Positions 43,196 to 52,343 of a DNA stretch of 64,000 bases are shown one piece after another; the first letter of the stretch is position 1; every line of letters starts with the position of its first letter. A program made the position numbers and the translations under genes. The stretch comes from Arthrobacter sp. ISL-5 (GTDB lineage: Bacteria; Actinomycetota; Actinomycetes; Actinomycetales; Micrococcaceae), in NCBI RefSeq assembly GCF_018613835.1, contig NZ_JAGGPM010000025.1, positions 92,460 through 156,459 on the forward strand, read 5' to 3'. The notes below the pieces were generated by a model. It searched no databases and was not told where the DNA came from. It saw nothing but the letters and a program-made list of their open reading frames with translations.

Positions 43196-44497
43196 ATGAG
43201 TCTGTCCGACATTCCCGGTGCAGTTCCCGATCCCGCGCTGATGGGGACACGATCGGCCGCGGCGCTCGCCGAACCCACAGCCCGGGTGAGGCCGCTGTGG
43301 ACCACGGGCGTGGTCCTGGTCAACCTCGGGATCAATGCGGCGTTTTTCGGTCCCATCCAGGTGCTGCTCGGCCAGCAGGCTGAACATTTCGACGCCGGCC
43401 AGAAGGAAGCCATCCTGGCGCTCGTGACCGGTGCAGGGGCGGCCGTCTCCCTCGTGGCCAACCCCCTGTTCGGCGCCTTCAGCGACCGCACCACGTCCCG
43501 CTTCGGCCGGCGCGTGCCGTGGGTCGTGGTGGGGGCGGTCCTGGGGGCGGCCGCGCTGATCGGCCTCGCCGGTGCGCCCAATGTGGCGGTCATGACGCTG
43601 CTCTGGTGCCTCGTGCAGGCCGGCTGCAACGGGGCCTACGCTGCCATCACCGCTGCCATTCCTGACCGGGTTCCCGTGCCGCAGCGGGCCACGGTAGGCG
43701 GCCTCGCGGCGATGGGCCAAACGGTGGGCATCCTCATCGGCGCGGTGATCGCCGCCGTCGTCAGCGGAAACTTCGCCCTGGGGTACATCATTTGCGCAGC
43801 CGCCCTGCTGGCCGGCGTGGTGATGTACCTGTTCCAAAGTGACGACGTGCCGCTCCCCGCCGGCGACAGGCCCCCGCTGAACTGGACCGATTTCCTGCTC
43901 GGCTTCGTCCGACCGCTGCGGCACCCGGACTTCGCCTGGGCCTGGATCACCCGCCTGCTCGTGAATATCGGCAACCACATGGTCACCCTGTACCTGCTGT
44001 TCTTCCTCGCGGACGCTGTGCACCTGAAGCAGACCACCGGGATGGAGCCGGCCTTCGGGGTGCTGGTGCTGACCGGGCTGTACGCCGTGTTTGTCATCAT
44101 CACCAGCGTGATCGGCGGCCGGCTCAGCGACCGCATGGGCAAGCGCAAGCCCCTCGTCATAGCCTCCTCGGTGATCATCGCGCTTGCTTCACTGATCCTG
44201 GCGTTCGCGCCGACGTGGATCGGGGGCATCGTGGGCGCCAGCGTCCTGGGGATCGGCTTCGGCGCCTACCTCGCGGTGGACTTTGCGCTCATCACCCAGG
44301 TGCTGCCGCACGCCGTCGACCGGGGCAAGGACCTCGGCGTCATCAACATCGCCAACTCACTGCCGCAGGTCATCGCCCCGGCGCTGGCCTGGCCCTTCGT
44401 GACGCTCTGGGGAGGCTACGTTTCGCTTTATGTCGCCGCCGCGGTGATCGGCCTGCTGGGTGCCGTGTTCGTGGTGAAGATCAAGGGCGTGGACTGA
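43196..44497 (+). CDS. MFS transporter
   Basis: 433 residues with 12 membrane segments. Motif A appears as GAFSDRTTSRFGRRVPWVVVG and again as GGRLSDRMGKRKPLVIASS in the second half. The long VPWVVVG style and central cytoplasmic loop fit the glycoside-pentoside-hexuronide-like or SLC45-like sugar transporters of actinobacteria. No catabolic partner is adjacent. The ATG follows AGGGGGAG 6 bases upstream. Confidence 0.85.
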   Translation: MSLSDIPGAVPDPALMGTRSAAALAEPTARVRPLWTTGVVLVNLGINAAFFGPIQVLLGQQAEHFDAGQKEAILALVTGAGAAVSLVANPLFGAFSDRTTSRFGRRVPWVVVGAVLGAAALIGLAGAPNVAVMTLLWCLVQAGCNGAYAAITAAIPDRVPVPQRATVGGLAAMGQTVGILIGAVIAAVVSGNFALGYIICAAALLAGVVMYLFQSDDVPLPAGDRPPLNWTDFLLGFVRPLRHPDFAWAWITRLLVNIGNHMVTLYLLFFLADAVHLKQTTGMEPAFGVLVLTGLYAVFVIITSVIGGRLSDRMGKRKPLVIASSVIIALASLILAFAPTWIGGIVGASVLGIGFGAYLAVDFALITQVLPHAVDRGKDLGVINIANSLPQVIAPALAWPFVTLWGGYVSLYVAAAVIGLLGAVFVVKIKGVD

Positions 44498-44604
44498 CAG
44501 CAGGCTTCCCGGCCAGCTGTACGGCTGGCAGGAGGAGCGCAATGGACCGGCAGCGCAGATGGCCGGTGGCGTATAGTTGACTCCGAATTGCGGGCGGGAT
44601 CGGG

Positions 44605-45252
44605 ATGGGGACTCTCCTGGCTGCCGCAGGAATCTCAACCTCCGGACTGATGATGCTTGAATTTAATCCAGATCTTCCGCCCATGGCCGCCCCGCCGTCC
44701 CTGCCCCGACAACAGCTCCGCTACGCCCGCATCCTGGACGTCGCAGCCGGGTTTGCGCGCAAGGGCCTCAAGTCCGTAACCCTGTCCGAGGTGGCCGCGA
44801 AGGCCGACGTCCCCCTCGGCACCCTGTACCGCTACTTCCCCTCCGCCACGCACCTGATGCTGGCCCTCTACCGGCACCAGCTGAGTGACCTCAAGGTGGG
44901 CAGCTGGCCGGGTGCGGGCACGGTCCGGATCCATGCGCTGTCCGGCGTGGTGATGGAAATCTTCCACATGCGGGTGATGCAGCCCGCCGTCGAACACTGC
45001 CTCAACCAGGGCGTGTACCTCAAGGACAGGGACACCACGGCGCTGCTGCGGGAGATCGACACCCTGGCCGAGCGTGCCGTCACCGCCGCGAGTGGCGACG
45101 CCGCCATCTCCCGGGTGCTACTGCTGACCGTCACCGGTCTAGTCCACTCGGTCCGCTGCCGCCGCTTATCGCTGTTCGAAGCGGAAGAGGACCTGAAGAA
45201 AGCCTGCTCCCTGCTGGTGCCGCGTCCCCGGTCGATGCGCCACACAGCGTAA
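44605..45252 (+). CDS. TetR family regulator, KstR-like
   Basis: Up to 215 residues. The helix-turn-helix ARILDVAAGFARKGLKSVTLSEVAAKADVPLGTLYRYFPSATHL is close to KstR/steroid-type TetR regulators. The C-terminal domain ends in a basic tail. The start is unclear: ATG 44605 gives an odd Gly/Ala leader, while MMLEFNPDLP at 44650 begins nearer the family norm. It stands between an MFS gene and the malic enzyme gene on the same strand. Confidence 0.82.
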   Translation: MGTLLAAAGISTSGLMMLEFNPDLPPMAAPPSLPRQQLRYARILDVAAGFARKGLKSVTLSEVAAKADVPLGTLYRYFPSATHLMLALYRHQLSDLKVGSWPGAGTVRIHALSGVVMEIFHMRVMQPAVEHCLNQGVYLKDRDTTALLREIDTLAERAVTAASGDAAISRVLLLTVTGLVHSVRCRRLSLFEAEEDLKKACSLLVPRPRSMRHTA

Positions 45253-45540
45253 CCGGTCTAGACCGCTGCCCGTTTTGAGGCGCCAAATTCGGTGAAATAG
45301 GCCACAGGAACACCCAAAAAAGCGCTGCAGCGCCCCAAACGGCGTCCAACTGGCCAAACAGGCGGCTCCACAGTGTTTACCATTGCAGGACCGGAGCGGC
45401 TAGCAACCCGTACCAGCGGGCTTCCGGACGGACCCCGCCACCCTTTGGGCCGTCAGCGAAGCGCGCACCTGACCATCTTGAGCCTCCAATGCTTGAGCCC
45501 ACTGTGCCGTGCGCCCACGGCTAGCCCAGGAGACAACGAC

Positions 45541-46746
45541 GTGTCCACTGAAACGATTGCCCCCACCGATAACACCGCAGCCGAAGCGCTGACGGAACAG
45601 GAAATCTTCGCGGCCCACGAGGGCGGCAAGCTCTCCATCGCCAGCACCGTCCCGCTCGCCAACAAGCGCGACCTCTCCATCGCGTACACACCGGGCGTTG
45701 CACAGGTCAGCCGCGCCATCCACGCCGACCCGAAGCTCGCCAAGACGCACACCTGGGCGCAGCGCCTGGTGGCGGTTGTCAGCGACGGCACCGCCGTTCT
45801 GGGCCTCGGAAACATCGGCCCCAGCGCCTCCCTCCCGGTCATGGAGGGCAAGTCCGCCCTGTTCAAGGCCTTCGGCGAACTGGACTCCATCCCGCTGGTC
45901 CTCAACACCACGGATGTGGACGAGATCGTGGAAACCCTCGTCCGGCTGCGTCCCAGCTTCGGTGCCGTCAACCTAGAGGACATCTCGGCCCCGCGCTGCT
46001 TCGAGCTGGAGGAGAAGCTCATCGAGGCCCTGGACTGCCCCGTCATGCACGATGACCAGCACGGCACCGCCGTCGTGGTCCTCGCCGCCCTGACCGGCGC
46101 CGCCAAGGTCACCGGCCGCGAGCTCGAAGGCCTGCGCGTCGTTGTCTCGGGCGCCGGAGCCGCCGGCATCGCCGTCGCCGAAATCCTGCTCACCGCGGGC
46201 ATCAGCGACGTCGTGCTGCTGGACTCCCGCGGCGTGATCAACGCCGAACGCCCGGACATCGCCGCCGACCCCGCCAGCAAGAAGGCCCAGATGGCGCAGC
46301 GCAGCAACCCCCGCGGCATCGCGGGCGGCCCGGCCGAGGCCCTGCTCGGCGCGGACGTGTTCGTCGGCGTCTCCTCCTCGAAGCTGGCCGAGGAACACCT
46401 GAAGCTGATGAACCACAGCTCCATCGTGTTCGCGCTGTCCAACCCGGACCCCGAAGTGCTCCCCGAGGTGGCCGCCAAGTACGCTGCCGTGGTTGCCACG
46501 GGCCGCAGCGACTTCCCGAACCAGATCAACAACGTCCTGGCCTTCCCGGGCATCTTCCGCGGCGCGCTCGACGCCGGTGCACGCCGGATCACGCCCGCCA
46601 TGAAGCTCGCCGCAGCGCGCGCCATCGCCGCCCTGGCCGAGGAGAATCTGTCCGCGGACTACATCGTGCCCAGCCCGCTGGATCCGCGGGTGGCGCCGGC
46701 CGTCACGGCCGCCGTGGCCGCCGCGGCAGCGGAAGACGGAGTCTGA
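45541..46746 (+). CDS. Malic enzyme, short bacterial type
   Basis: 401 residues from GTG 45541, with AGGAG about 9 bases upstream. Motifs: NKRDLSIAYTPGVAQVS, VVSDGTAVLGLGNIGPSASLPVMEGK, VMHDDQHGTAVVVLAAL (metal and substrate site) and the nucleotide-binding RVVVSGAGAAGIAVAEILL. It decarboxylates malate to pyruvate with NAD or NADP. It lacks the C-terminal phosphotransacetylase-like domain of MaeB. The 288-base region upstream (45253-45540) has no gene; I see no clear element there apart from a CAGTGTTTACC stretch that may hold a promoter. Confidence 0.93.
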   Translation: MSTETIAPTDNTAAEALTEQEIFAAHEGGKLSIASTVPLANKRDLSIAYTPGVAQVSRAIHADPKLAKTHTWAQRLVAVVSDGTAVLGLGNIGPSASLPVMEGKSALFKAFGELDSIPLVLNTTDVDEIVETLVRLRPSFGAVNLEDISAPRCFELEEKLIEALDCPVMHDDQHGTAVVVLAALTGAAKVTGRELEGLRVVVSGAGAAGIAVAEILLTAGISDVVLLDSRGVINAERPDIAADPASKKAQMAQRSNPRGIAGGPAEALLGADVFVGVSSSKLAEEHLKLMNHSSIVFALSNPDPEVLPEVAAKYAAVVATGRSDFPNQINNVLAFPGIFRGALDAGARRITPAMKLAAARAIAALAEENLSADYIVPSPLDPRVAPAVTAAVAAAAAEDGV

Positions 46747-46760
46747 GGTCCGCAGCCCAG

Positions 46761-46801
46761 GCCGCTGACCCGTACAGCCGCTGACCCGTACGGCCGCTGA
46801 G
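46761..46801. repeat. 16-bp tandem duplication after the malic enzyme gene
   Basis: GCCGCTGACCCGTAC occurs at 46761-46775 and 46777-46791 and partially again at 46793-46801. It sits between the stop codon and the terminator. Confidence 0.75.
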
Positions 46802-46820
46802 TTCGGCTGACTGAAGGCCC

Positions 46821-46858
46821 GACGGCGGTGCCTCCCGTGCTGGGGAGGCACCGCCGTC
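46821..46858 (+). terminator. Intrinsic terminator of malic enzyme gene
   Basis: A perfect 16-bp stem (46821-46836 with 46843-46858), 6-nt loop, followed by GTCGTTCTC. It lies 75 bases past the malic enzyme stop and before the next gene on the same strand. Confidence 0.8.
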
Positions 46859-46943
46859 GTCGTTCTCCGAACGGGCGGCCGGCGGCGCCGGGCTGCGTTT
46901 CGGTGATCCCGCGGAACCCTGGACCGGAACCTAGACTGGGGGA

Positions 46944-47447
46944 ATGAACGCCCAGACCGTAGTGACCGTCCTGTGCGGCCTGGCCATAGTCGTTGGCGTG
47001 GCCGGCACCGTCATCCCGGTGCTGCCGGGCAGCTTCCTGATCGGCCTGAGCCTGCTGGCGTGGGCCATCTGGGGCGGCGAGGGCACCACCGGCTGGGTGG
47101 TTTTCACCATCGGCATGGTGTTCGTGCTGGCCGGCATGGCGGCCAGCGCGGTGCTCGCCGGCCGCAAGCTCAGGCAGCACAGGATTCCCAACCGGAGCGT
47201 CGCGGCAGGCATCGTGCTGGGCATCGCGGGCATGTTCGTCATTCCCGTGGTGGGCCTGTTCGTGGGGTTCGCCGCCGGGCTTCTGCTCAGCGAAATCCAC
47301 CGCACGCGCGACTTCCGCACCGCCCTGACCACCAGCTGGGCGGCCCTCAAGGCCACCGGCCTGGGCATCCTCGCCGAGTTCGGCCTGGCCTGCCTTGCCG
47401 CCAGCACCTGGGTGATCGGCGTGTGGGTGGCCGCCGCTTCGGGCTAG
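46944..47447 (+). CDS. DUF456 membrane protein
   Basis: 167 residues with about five membrane segments. The opening VVTVLCGLAIVVGVAGTVIPVLPGSFLIGLSLLAWA is the DUF456 hallmark (GxxGxxxPxLPG), and the glycine-rich second half (GIVLGIAGMFVIPVVGLFVGFAAGLLLSE) repeats the pattern. Function unknown. Confidence 0.88.
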   Translation: MNAQTVVTVLCGLAIVVGVAGTVIPVLPGSFLIGLSLLAWAIWGGEGTTGWVVFTIGMVFVLAGMAASAVLAGRKLRQHRIPNRSVAAGIVLGIAGMFVIPVVGLFVGFAAGLLLSEIHRTRDFRTALTTSWAALKATGLGILAEFGLACLAASTWVIGVWVAAASG

Positions 47448-47473
47448 CTTCGCCGGGCCACTAGCATGGAGGA

Positions 47474-48436
47474 ATGACCGCGGGGCAGATTCCAGGACCG
47501 ATCTACCGCGACACCCGCGACCTCACGCCGTTCGGCGGCGGCCAGGTCCGGACCCCGGTGAAGGAAATTGCCGAGGGCGTCGGCGGGCTGATCCACGGCG
47601 TGCTTGGCGGCAGGGGCTCCGCCCGGATCAGCGTGGACGGCAGCGTCCCCCGGCTCAGGCTCCTCCCCGGCAAAGCCGCCAAGGCCGTCTACGACGCCAT
47701 CTTCGCCAGCACCGACCCCAACCGGCTGATTGCCGCCGCCCGCGAATACCCCGGCTGGGCGGGCCTGTGCTACGTGATGGCCGGGCTTCTCGCCCACAAG
47801 CAGGGCGGATACCTGCGGGCCGTGGAGCTGCTGCAGCGGGGCCTGAGCATCAGGAACGACGACGACGCGAACCAGTTCGCGGCCAGCTACCTCACGCGTG
47901 TGGTCACCCGGGTGGAAGTCGCCGAACGCATCGAAGTCCCGGTGCTGTTCAGCGAGGAGTCGGTGTTCCTGGCCCTGTCGCACTCCCTGCGCGAAACAGG
48001 CCAGACGGAAGCGGCGTTGGAAGCGCTCTCCATGCTGCCGCCGTCGTTGCCCACCGCCCTCGCGAAGTGCGCGCTGGCCTACACCCTCGGGCGGGACCAG
48101 GAGGTTGTGGTCTGGACGGAAGGGCTGCTCAACGCGGATGACCTCTCCGCCGCCCTGCTGCTGGTCCGGGCGCGTTCGCTGCGCCGGCTCGGCGCCCATG
48201 AGCCCGCCCAGCGGGCCCTGAAGGAGGTCCTGCGGCGGCGCAAGACCAGCATGGCGCTGCGCAATGACGCCCTGACGGACCGGGCCCTGCTGGTGCTGGA
48301 GAATGGCCGCAAGTCCCTGAACCCGCGGGACTGGCGGCGCCGGCGGGCCGAGCTCGAGACGTTCGAAGTCATCCGCAAGGACGTCGAGGAGCGCCGGCTC
48401 TGGGAGCAGGAGTGGAAGGAACTGGACGGGGACTGA
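47474..48436 (+). CDS. TPR-like helical-repeat protein
   Basis: 320 residues, soluble, no signal peptide. Residues about 75-265 are helix pairs with tetratricopeptide-like periodicity (YLRAVELLQRGLSIRNDDDANQF, LRETGQTEAALEALSMLPP, ARSLRRLGAHEPAQRALKEVLRRR). The N-terminal region is polar and the C-terminus is a charged helix rich in Arg/Glu/Trp. Found in related Arthrobacter genomes without assigned function (from memory, not checked). It starts 26 bases after the DUF456 gene and may be co-transcribed. Confidence 0.7.
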   Translation: MTAGQIPGPIYRDTRDLTPFGGGQVRTPVKEIAEGVGGLIHGVLGGRGSARISVDGSVPRLRLLPGKAAKAVYDAIFASTDPNRLIAAAREYPGWAGLCYVMAGLLAHKQGGYLRAVELLQRGLSIRNDDDANQFAASYLTRVVTRVEVAERIEVPVLFSEESVFLALSHSLRETGQTEAALEALSMLPPSLPTALAKCALAYTLGRDQEVVVWTEGLLNADDLSAALLLVRARSLRRLGAHEPAQRALKEVLRRRKTSMALRNDALTDRALLVLENGRKSLNPRDWRRRRAELETFEVIRKDVEERRLWEQEWKELDGD

Positions 48437-48524
48437 GGCCGCCGCCGAGGCGGCGGCCTCCGGTGGACTCTTGGAGAAGCCTGCGCCTCTTGTGGGCGGC
48501 TCGCCGCCGGGGTACAACGGACAA

Positions 48525-48884
48525 ATGACCGACCCAATCAGGCAGTGGATGGAAAAGTACATCGCGGCGTGGGCCACCAACGAGCCCGACGACATCCGGG
48601 CGCTGTTCACCGAGGAGGCCGTCTACGCCACCCGCCCGTATGACCCGGATGCCTGGCGCGGTCGCGAGCAGATCGTGGAAAAGTGGATCGCCTCCGCAGA
48701 CGAGCCCGAGGACTGGAGGTTTGAGTGGTCCGTCCTCGGAACCGACGGCGACCTCGCCTTCGTGCAGGGACGCACCACCTATCTCAATGACAGGCCCAGC
48801 TACGAAAACCTCTGGGTGATCCGGCTTGGCCCGGACGGACGGGCAAGCGCCTTCACCGAGTGGTTCATGGAGCGCAAGACCTGA
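48525..48884 (+). CDS. SnoaL-like/NTF2-fold protein
   Basis: 119 residues from ATG 48525. WMEKYIAAWATNEPDDIRALFTEEAVYATRPYDPDAWRGREQIVEKW is the NTF2-like/SnoaL N-terminal helix-strand pattern, and the end YENLWVIRLGPDGRASAFTEWFMERK matches. Such proteins act as small isomerases, cyclases or ligand binders. No partner gene suggests a substrate. Confidence 0.82.
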   Translation: MTDPIRQWMEKYIAAWATNEPDDIRALFTEEAVYATRPYDPDAWRGREQIVEKWIASADEPEDWRFEWSVLGTDGDLAFVQGRTTYLNDRPSYENLWVIRLGPDGRASAFTEWFMERKT

Positions 48885-48895
48885 GGAGGCCAGGG

Positions 48896-49165
48896 CTACG
48901 CCAGGCCCGCGATGAGGGGGAGCAGCTGCTCTGACAGCAGTACCGCGCCGAGGCACACCATGATGATCCCGCTGGCCAGTGTCACCTTGCGGGCGGCGCC
49001 GGGCCGGGACTGCAGAAGCTTCCGCGACAGCAAAGCCACGCACGTGTAGACGATGGCTGCCAGCAGCACAAACGTCAGGCCGAGCAGTCCCGACTGCACC
49101 GGCACGGGCAGCGGTGCCTCGGCGCTGACGAACTGTGGCACGAGCGCCACGTAGAAGAGCAGGCA
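48896..49165 (-). pseudogene. LysE-family exporter, C-terminal remnant
   Basis: The minus-strand frame reads CLLFYVALVPQFV, two membrane segments (SGLLGLTFVLLAAIVYTCVALLS and KVTLASGIIMVCLGAVLLSEQL) and a stop at 48896. This is the last ~90 residues of a LysE/RhtB translocator (usually about 210). Upstream of codon 49163-49165 the similarity stops abruptly and the frame continues into antisense of an Lrp fragment. No start codon with signal exists. Truncated by the deletion described under findings. Confidence 0.85.
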
Positions 49166-49167
49166 AG

Positions 49168-49494
49168 TCGTCCGGCGTGATCCGCGGCTACAAAGCGGAC
49201 ATCGACCCGGCCGCCGTCGGGCTCGGTTTTGAGGCGATCGTTTTCGTGACCCTGCGGCAGGTGGACCGGCCCACCATGGAGATCTTCGAGAACCGCGTTG
49301 CGGGCAATCCCAACATTGTCGAGGCCCAGCGGCTGTTCGGCTCCCCGGACTACCTGCTGAAGGTGATTGCCGCGGACCTGCCGTCGTACCAGCGCTTCTA
49401 CGACAGCGAACTGACGTCCCTTCCGGGTGTGGAACGGCTGACCTCGACGCTGGTGATGAAGAACCTGAAGTCGAACGCCGGCCCGCCGGTCTGA
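49168..49494 (+). pseudogene. Lrp/AsnC regulator, C-terminal remnant
   Basis: From SSGVIRGYKADIDPAAVG the plus-strand frame is a complete Lrp/AsnC ligand-binding (RAM) domain: GFEAIVFVTLRQVDRPTMEIF, NPNIVEAQRLFGSPDYLLKVIA and LPGVERLTSTLVMKNLKS. The helix-turn-helix domain (about 45 residues) is missing; SGVIRGY normally follows directly after it. Upstream codons belong to the antisense of the LysE remnant. A translated RAM-only protein is conceivable but has no good start. Confidence 0.85.
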
Positions 49495-49571
49495 GCACGG
49501 CCCTGGGCAAGGCCTGGGCGCGGCCCCGGCTGAACACGGCCCTGGGCTAATCGGGTACCTGCCTTAAATGC

Positions 49572-49605
49572 GGCCGGCCGCGGAAGGTGATTTCCGCGGC
49601 CGGCC
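49572..49605. terminator. Bidirectional terminator
   Basis: GGCCGGCCGCGGAA (49572-49585) pairs perfectly with its complement at 49592-49605, followed by TGTTGTTG on the plus strand. It lies between the Lrp remnant and the convergent protease gene. Confidence 0.82.
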
Positions 49606-49625
49606 TGTTGTTGTCAGACCCGTGC

Positions 49626-52343
49626 TCAGCGGGGATTCAGGACAACGTTTTGGAAGGAGCCCGTTCCCGTGCCCGCGTGGAGCCAGAGCGTCCCGTCGGC
49701 CGATGTGGTGAGGACGTTCGGGTTGGCTGTTCCGGCGAACCGGCCCACGCTGACAAGGGACTGGAAGGCGTCCCAGCCGGTGCCGAGGTGCTTGCGGGCG
49801 AGGAAGCCGGAGGCTCCGTTGCCGGGGTAGAGCCAGAGGTTGCCGTCTGCGGTACGGGCCATGATGTCGGCTTTGCGGTCACCGTTGAAATCGTTCGCCG
49901 CAATCACCTGGTCAAAGATGCCCCAGCCGGAGCCGATCTCCTTGCGTGCCAGGAAGCCGCCGGTCCCGTTACCCGGATACAGCCAGAGCTTGCCGTCCGC
50001 GGACTGGCCGATGACGTCGCTGCGCCCGTCGCCGGAGAAATCGCCCGGGGCCAGCATCCGCGTGAAAATGTTCCAGCCGCTGCCGATCCTCTTGGGGGTC
50101 AGGAACGTTCCTTTCCCGTCGGTCGGGTAGAGCCAGAGCGAGCCGTCCGCCTTCCGAGCCACCAGGTCCGGGCCGCCTGCGCCATTGAAGTTGCCGGCGG
50201 AAAGCACCTGGTCGAAGACCTGCCAGCCGCCGCCGACCTGGCGGGCGGCACGGAATCCGCCGGAACCGTTTCCGGAGTAAAGCTTCAACGCGCCTTCGGC
50301 GGAGCGGGCCAGGACATCCGGCCTGCCGTCGCCATCGAAGTCGCCGGCCTCCCAAACCTGGCTGAACACGTTCCAGCCGGAGCCGATCTTCAGCTTGGCC
50401 GCGAAGCCGCCGCCCCCGTTTCCGGGATGGGCCGTCATGGCGCCGGTATTGCTGGCAACGAGAACGTCCGTGAGGCCGTCGGCAGTGAAGTCGTGGCCGC
50501 CCATCAGGTCGGCCGCGGCGGTCCAGCCGGTCGCCAGGGTGGTACGGGGCAGGAACCCGCCCGTCCCGGTGCCCGGGTACAGGTAGACGGTGCCGTCGCT
50601 GGTCCGTGCAAGAAGGCCGGGGGCGCCGTCGGCGAGTCCGCCGGCCGCTGCGATGGCAGTAAATCCCTGCCAGCCGGCCCCCACCTGCTTGGCCGGAAGG
50701 AAGCCGCCGGTCCCGTTGCCCGGGTAGAGCCACAATGATCCGTCGGTGCGCATGCCGAGCAGGTCGCGGCGCATGTCGCCGTCGAAATCCCCGGCTGCAA
50801 TGATGCGCTTGAAGATGGTCCAGCCGGACCCGATCTGCTTCCGTGCCTGGAAACCGCCGGTTCCGTTGCCGGGATACAGCCACAGGGCGCCGTCGGATGA
50901 CCGTGCAATGAGGTCAGCCCGGCCGTCGCCGTTGAAGTCGCCGTCTCCCAGGACCGTGTTGAAGATGTTCCACCCGGTGCCGATCCTGACCGGCGCGCCC
51001 AGCTTGTTTCCCGACTGGCCCGCAAGCAGAAGGAGCGAACCGTCAGCTTCCCGGGAGATCGCGTCCGCGCGGCCGTCGCCGTTGAAGTCACCGGCGGAGA
51101 ACTGGATCTTGGTGCGCAGCGCCAGGTCCGCGTTGATGGTTACCGTGGCCGAAGTGGCCGAGACGGCGTTGATGGTCACGAGCGTCCCGGCGTGGGTCGT
51201 GAACGTGCGGCCAGCCTGCCAGGTGTGGTTGGAGCTGTAGTAGCCGTTGAACGGAATGGTGGACGGCATGAGGGTCAGCGAGGACGCCGCTGTTGCCCCG
51301 CCGCGCTGGACGATCTTGACGCCACGGTTGCCGGCTGATCCCGACGCTAGGTAGGAGTCGTACCCGGCCGGCTGCCTCAGTTCAAGGTAATAGACCTCCC
51401 TGCTGACCGGATCGGTGAACTTGACCGCGCGGCCGGCGCCGGTTCCGCCCCATGGTTTCAGGGTGTAGCTTTTCACGCCGGCAGCGACACCGAGATCCCG
51501 GATTTCGGTGCCGAGGCCGAGGCCCCGCCAGTCCCAGAAGGGGGAGCTGATCACCGGCATGCTCGGGTGCGATGCGCCCATGAGGTCGGTCGTGTCGCCG
51601 TATTCACGGATGTAGCAGGAGGAATCGGTGAACTGTCCGGTGCTGGTGGTGCCGACGTCGGCGGCGCCGCTGCTGCACTGCAGAGCGTCGGCATGCATGG
51701 ACCCCAGAACGTGGCCGAACTCGTGGGCGATCACACTGTTGGTGTAGCTGCCGATCTGGGGCATCAGGACACGTCCGCTGTTGCCGTTGCTGCTGTAGCC
51801 GGCACCCAGGGCCCCGTCGGAGAGCGTGGCAGTCGGAACGAAGATGACCAATGCCCTGTTGGTGCCGTAGGTCCACTTCAGCTCATTGGTGATCTTGTTG
51901 ATCATGGAGTAGTACGAGTCTGTGGACTTTGCCGTGGGCGAATTCCAGGTGGCGCGTTCAGTGACAGCCATGGAGATGCGGCCGTTGGACATCGCCTTCC
52001 AATAGTTGCTGGATGCAGCCACTGCACGTTCGGCGGCGGCCATGTCAACCTTGGATCGGTTGTCAACTAACGTGGCGATGACGAGCTTGACGCTCATTGC
52101 CGCCGCGGCCAGCGTCCCGGCTTCCGTCTGGAGCGCCGTACCAGTGGGAAGACCGTCCATGGGTACGCCGGGGGCGGACTCGAACATGTGGTCCCCGTGC
52201 GGCGTCCCCTCGACAAACTGCGCGGCGGGGCCGTCCACCGCCGGATCGGCCGCCGCGAGCGACGGGCTGGCCGGGAGGGCGATGAGCCCGGCGGCGAGAA
52301 GCAGTCCGGTGGCAGAGGCGACTGAACGGGAGAATAAGCGCAT
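49626..52343 (-). CDS. Secreted metzincin metalloprotease with FG-GAP repeats
   Basis: 905 residues. A signal peptide is cleaved near SLAA-ADP (about 31). The catalytic domain has HEFGHVLGSMH (H207, E208, H211, H217), the extended zinc motif of metzincins, and a Met-turn DLMGASHP (Met255). Residues about 420-905 hold ten FG-GAP/VCBS-like repeats of ~48 residues, each with a D-F-x-G-D-G-R-x-D-type calcium loop followed by DGSLWLYPGNGTGGF. Repeats 4, 7 and 10 have lost most calcium ligands. The repeats likely form a propeller or an adhesive platform. The enzyme is exported by Sec/Tat and may degrade environmental protein. It is unlinked to any inhibitor gene. Confidence 0.85.
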   Translation of the reverse strand: MRLFSRSVASATGLLLAAGLIALPASPSLAAADPAVDGPAAQFVEGTPHGDHMFESAPGVPMDGLPTGTALQTEAGTLAAAAMSVKLVIATLVDNRSKVDMAAAERAVAASSNYWKAMSNGRISMAVTERATWNSPTAKSTDSYYSMINKITNELKWTYGTNRALVIFVPTATLSDGALGAGYSSNGNSGRVLMPQIGSYTNSVIAHEFGHVLGSMHADALQCSSGAADVGTTSTGQFTDSSCYIREYGDTTDLMGASHPSMPVISSPFWDWRGLGLGTEIRDLGVAAGVKSYTLKPWGGTGAGRAVKFTDPVSREVYYLELRQPAGYDSYLASGSAGNRGVKIVQRGGATAASSLTLMPSTIPFNGYYSSNHTWQAGRTFTTHAGTLVTINAVSATSATVTINADLALRTKIQFSAGDFNGDGRADAISREADGSLLLLAGQSGNKLGAPVRIGTGWNIFNTVLGDGDFNGDGRADLIARSSDGALWLYPGNGTGGFQARKQIGSGWTIFKRIIAAGDFDGDMRRDLLGMRTDGSLWLYPGNGTGGFLPAKQVGAGWQGFTAIAAAGGLADGAPGLLARTSDGTVYLYPGTGTGGFLPRTTLATGWTAAADLMGGHDFTADGLTDVLVASNTGAMTAHPGNGGGGFAAKLKIGSGWNVFSQVWEAGDFDGDGRPDVLARSAEGALKLYSGNGSGGFRAARQVGGGWQVFDQVLSAGNFNGAGGPDLVARKADGSLWLYPTDGKGTFLTPKRIGSGWNIFTRMLAPGDFSGDGRSDVIGQSADGKLWLYPGNGTGGFLARKEIGSGWGIFDQVIAANDFNGDRKADIMARTADGNLWLYPGNGASGFLARKHLGTGWDAFQSLVSVGRFAGTANPNVLTTSADGTLWLHAGTGTGSFQNVVLNPR

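Noticed and set aside
49626..51100. Repeated blocks suggesting a CRISPR or DNA satellite
   Set aside because: They are in-frame ~144-base coding repeats for FG-GAP units with synonymous divergence, not spacer-separated identical repeats.
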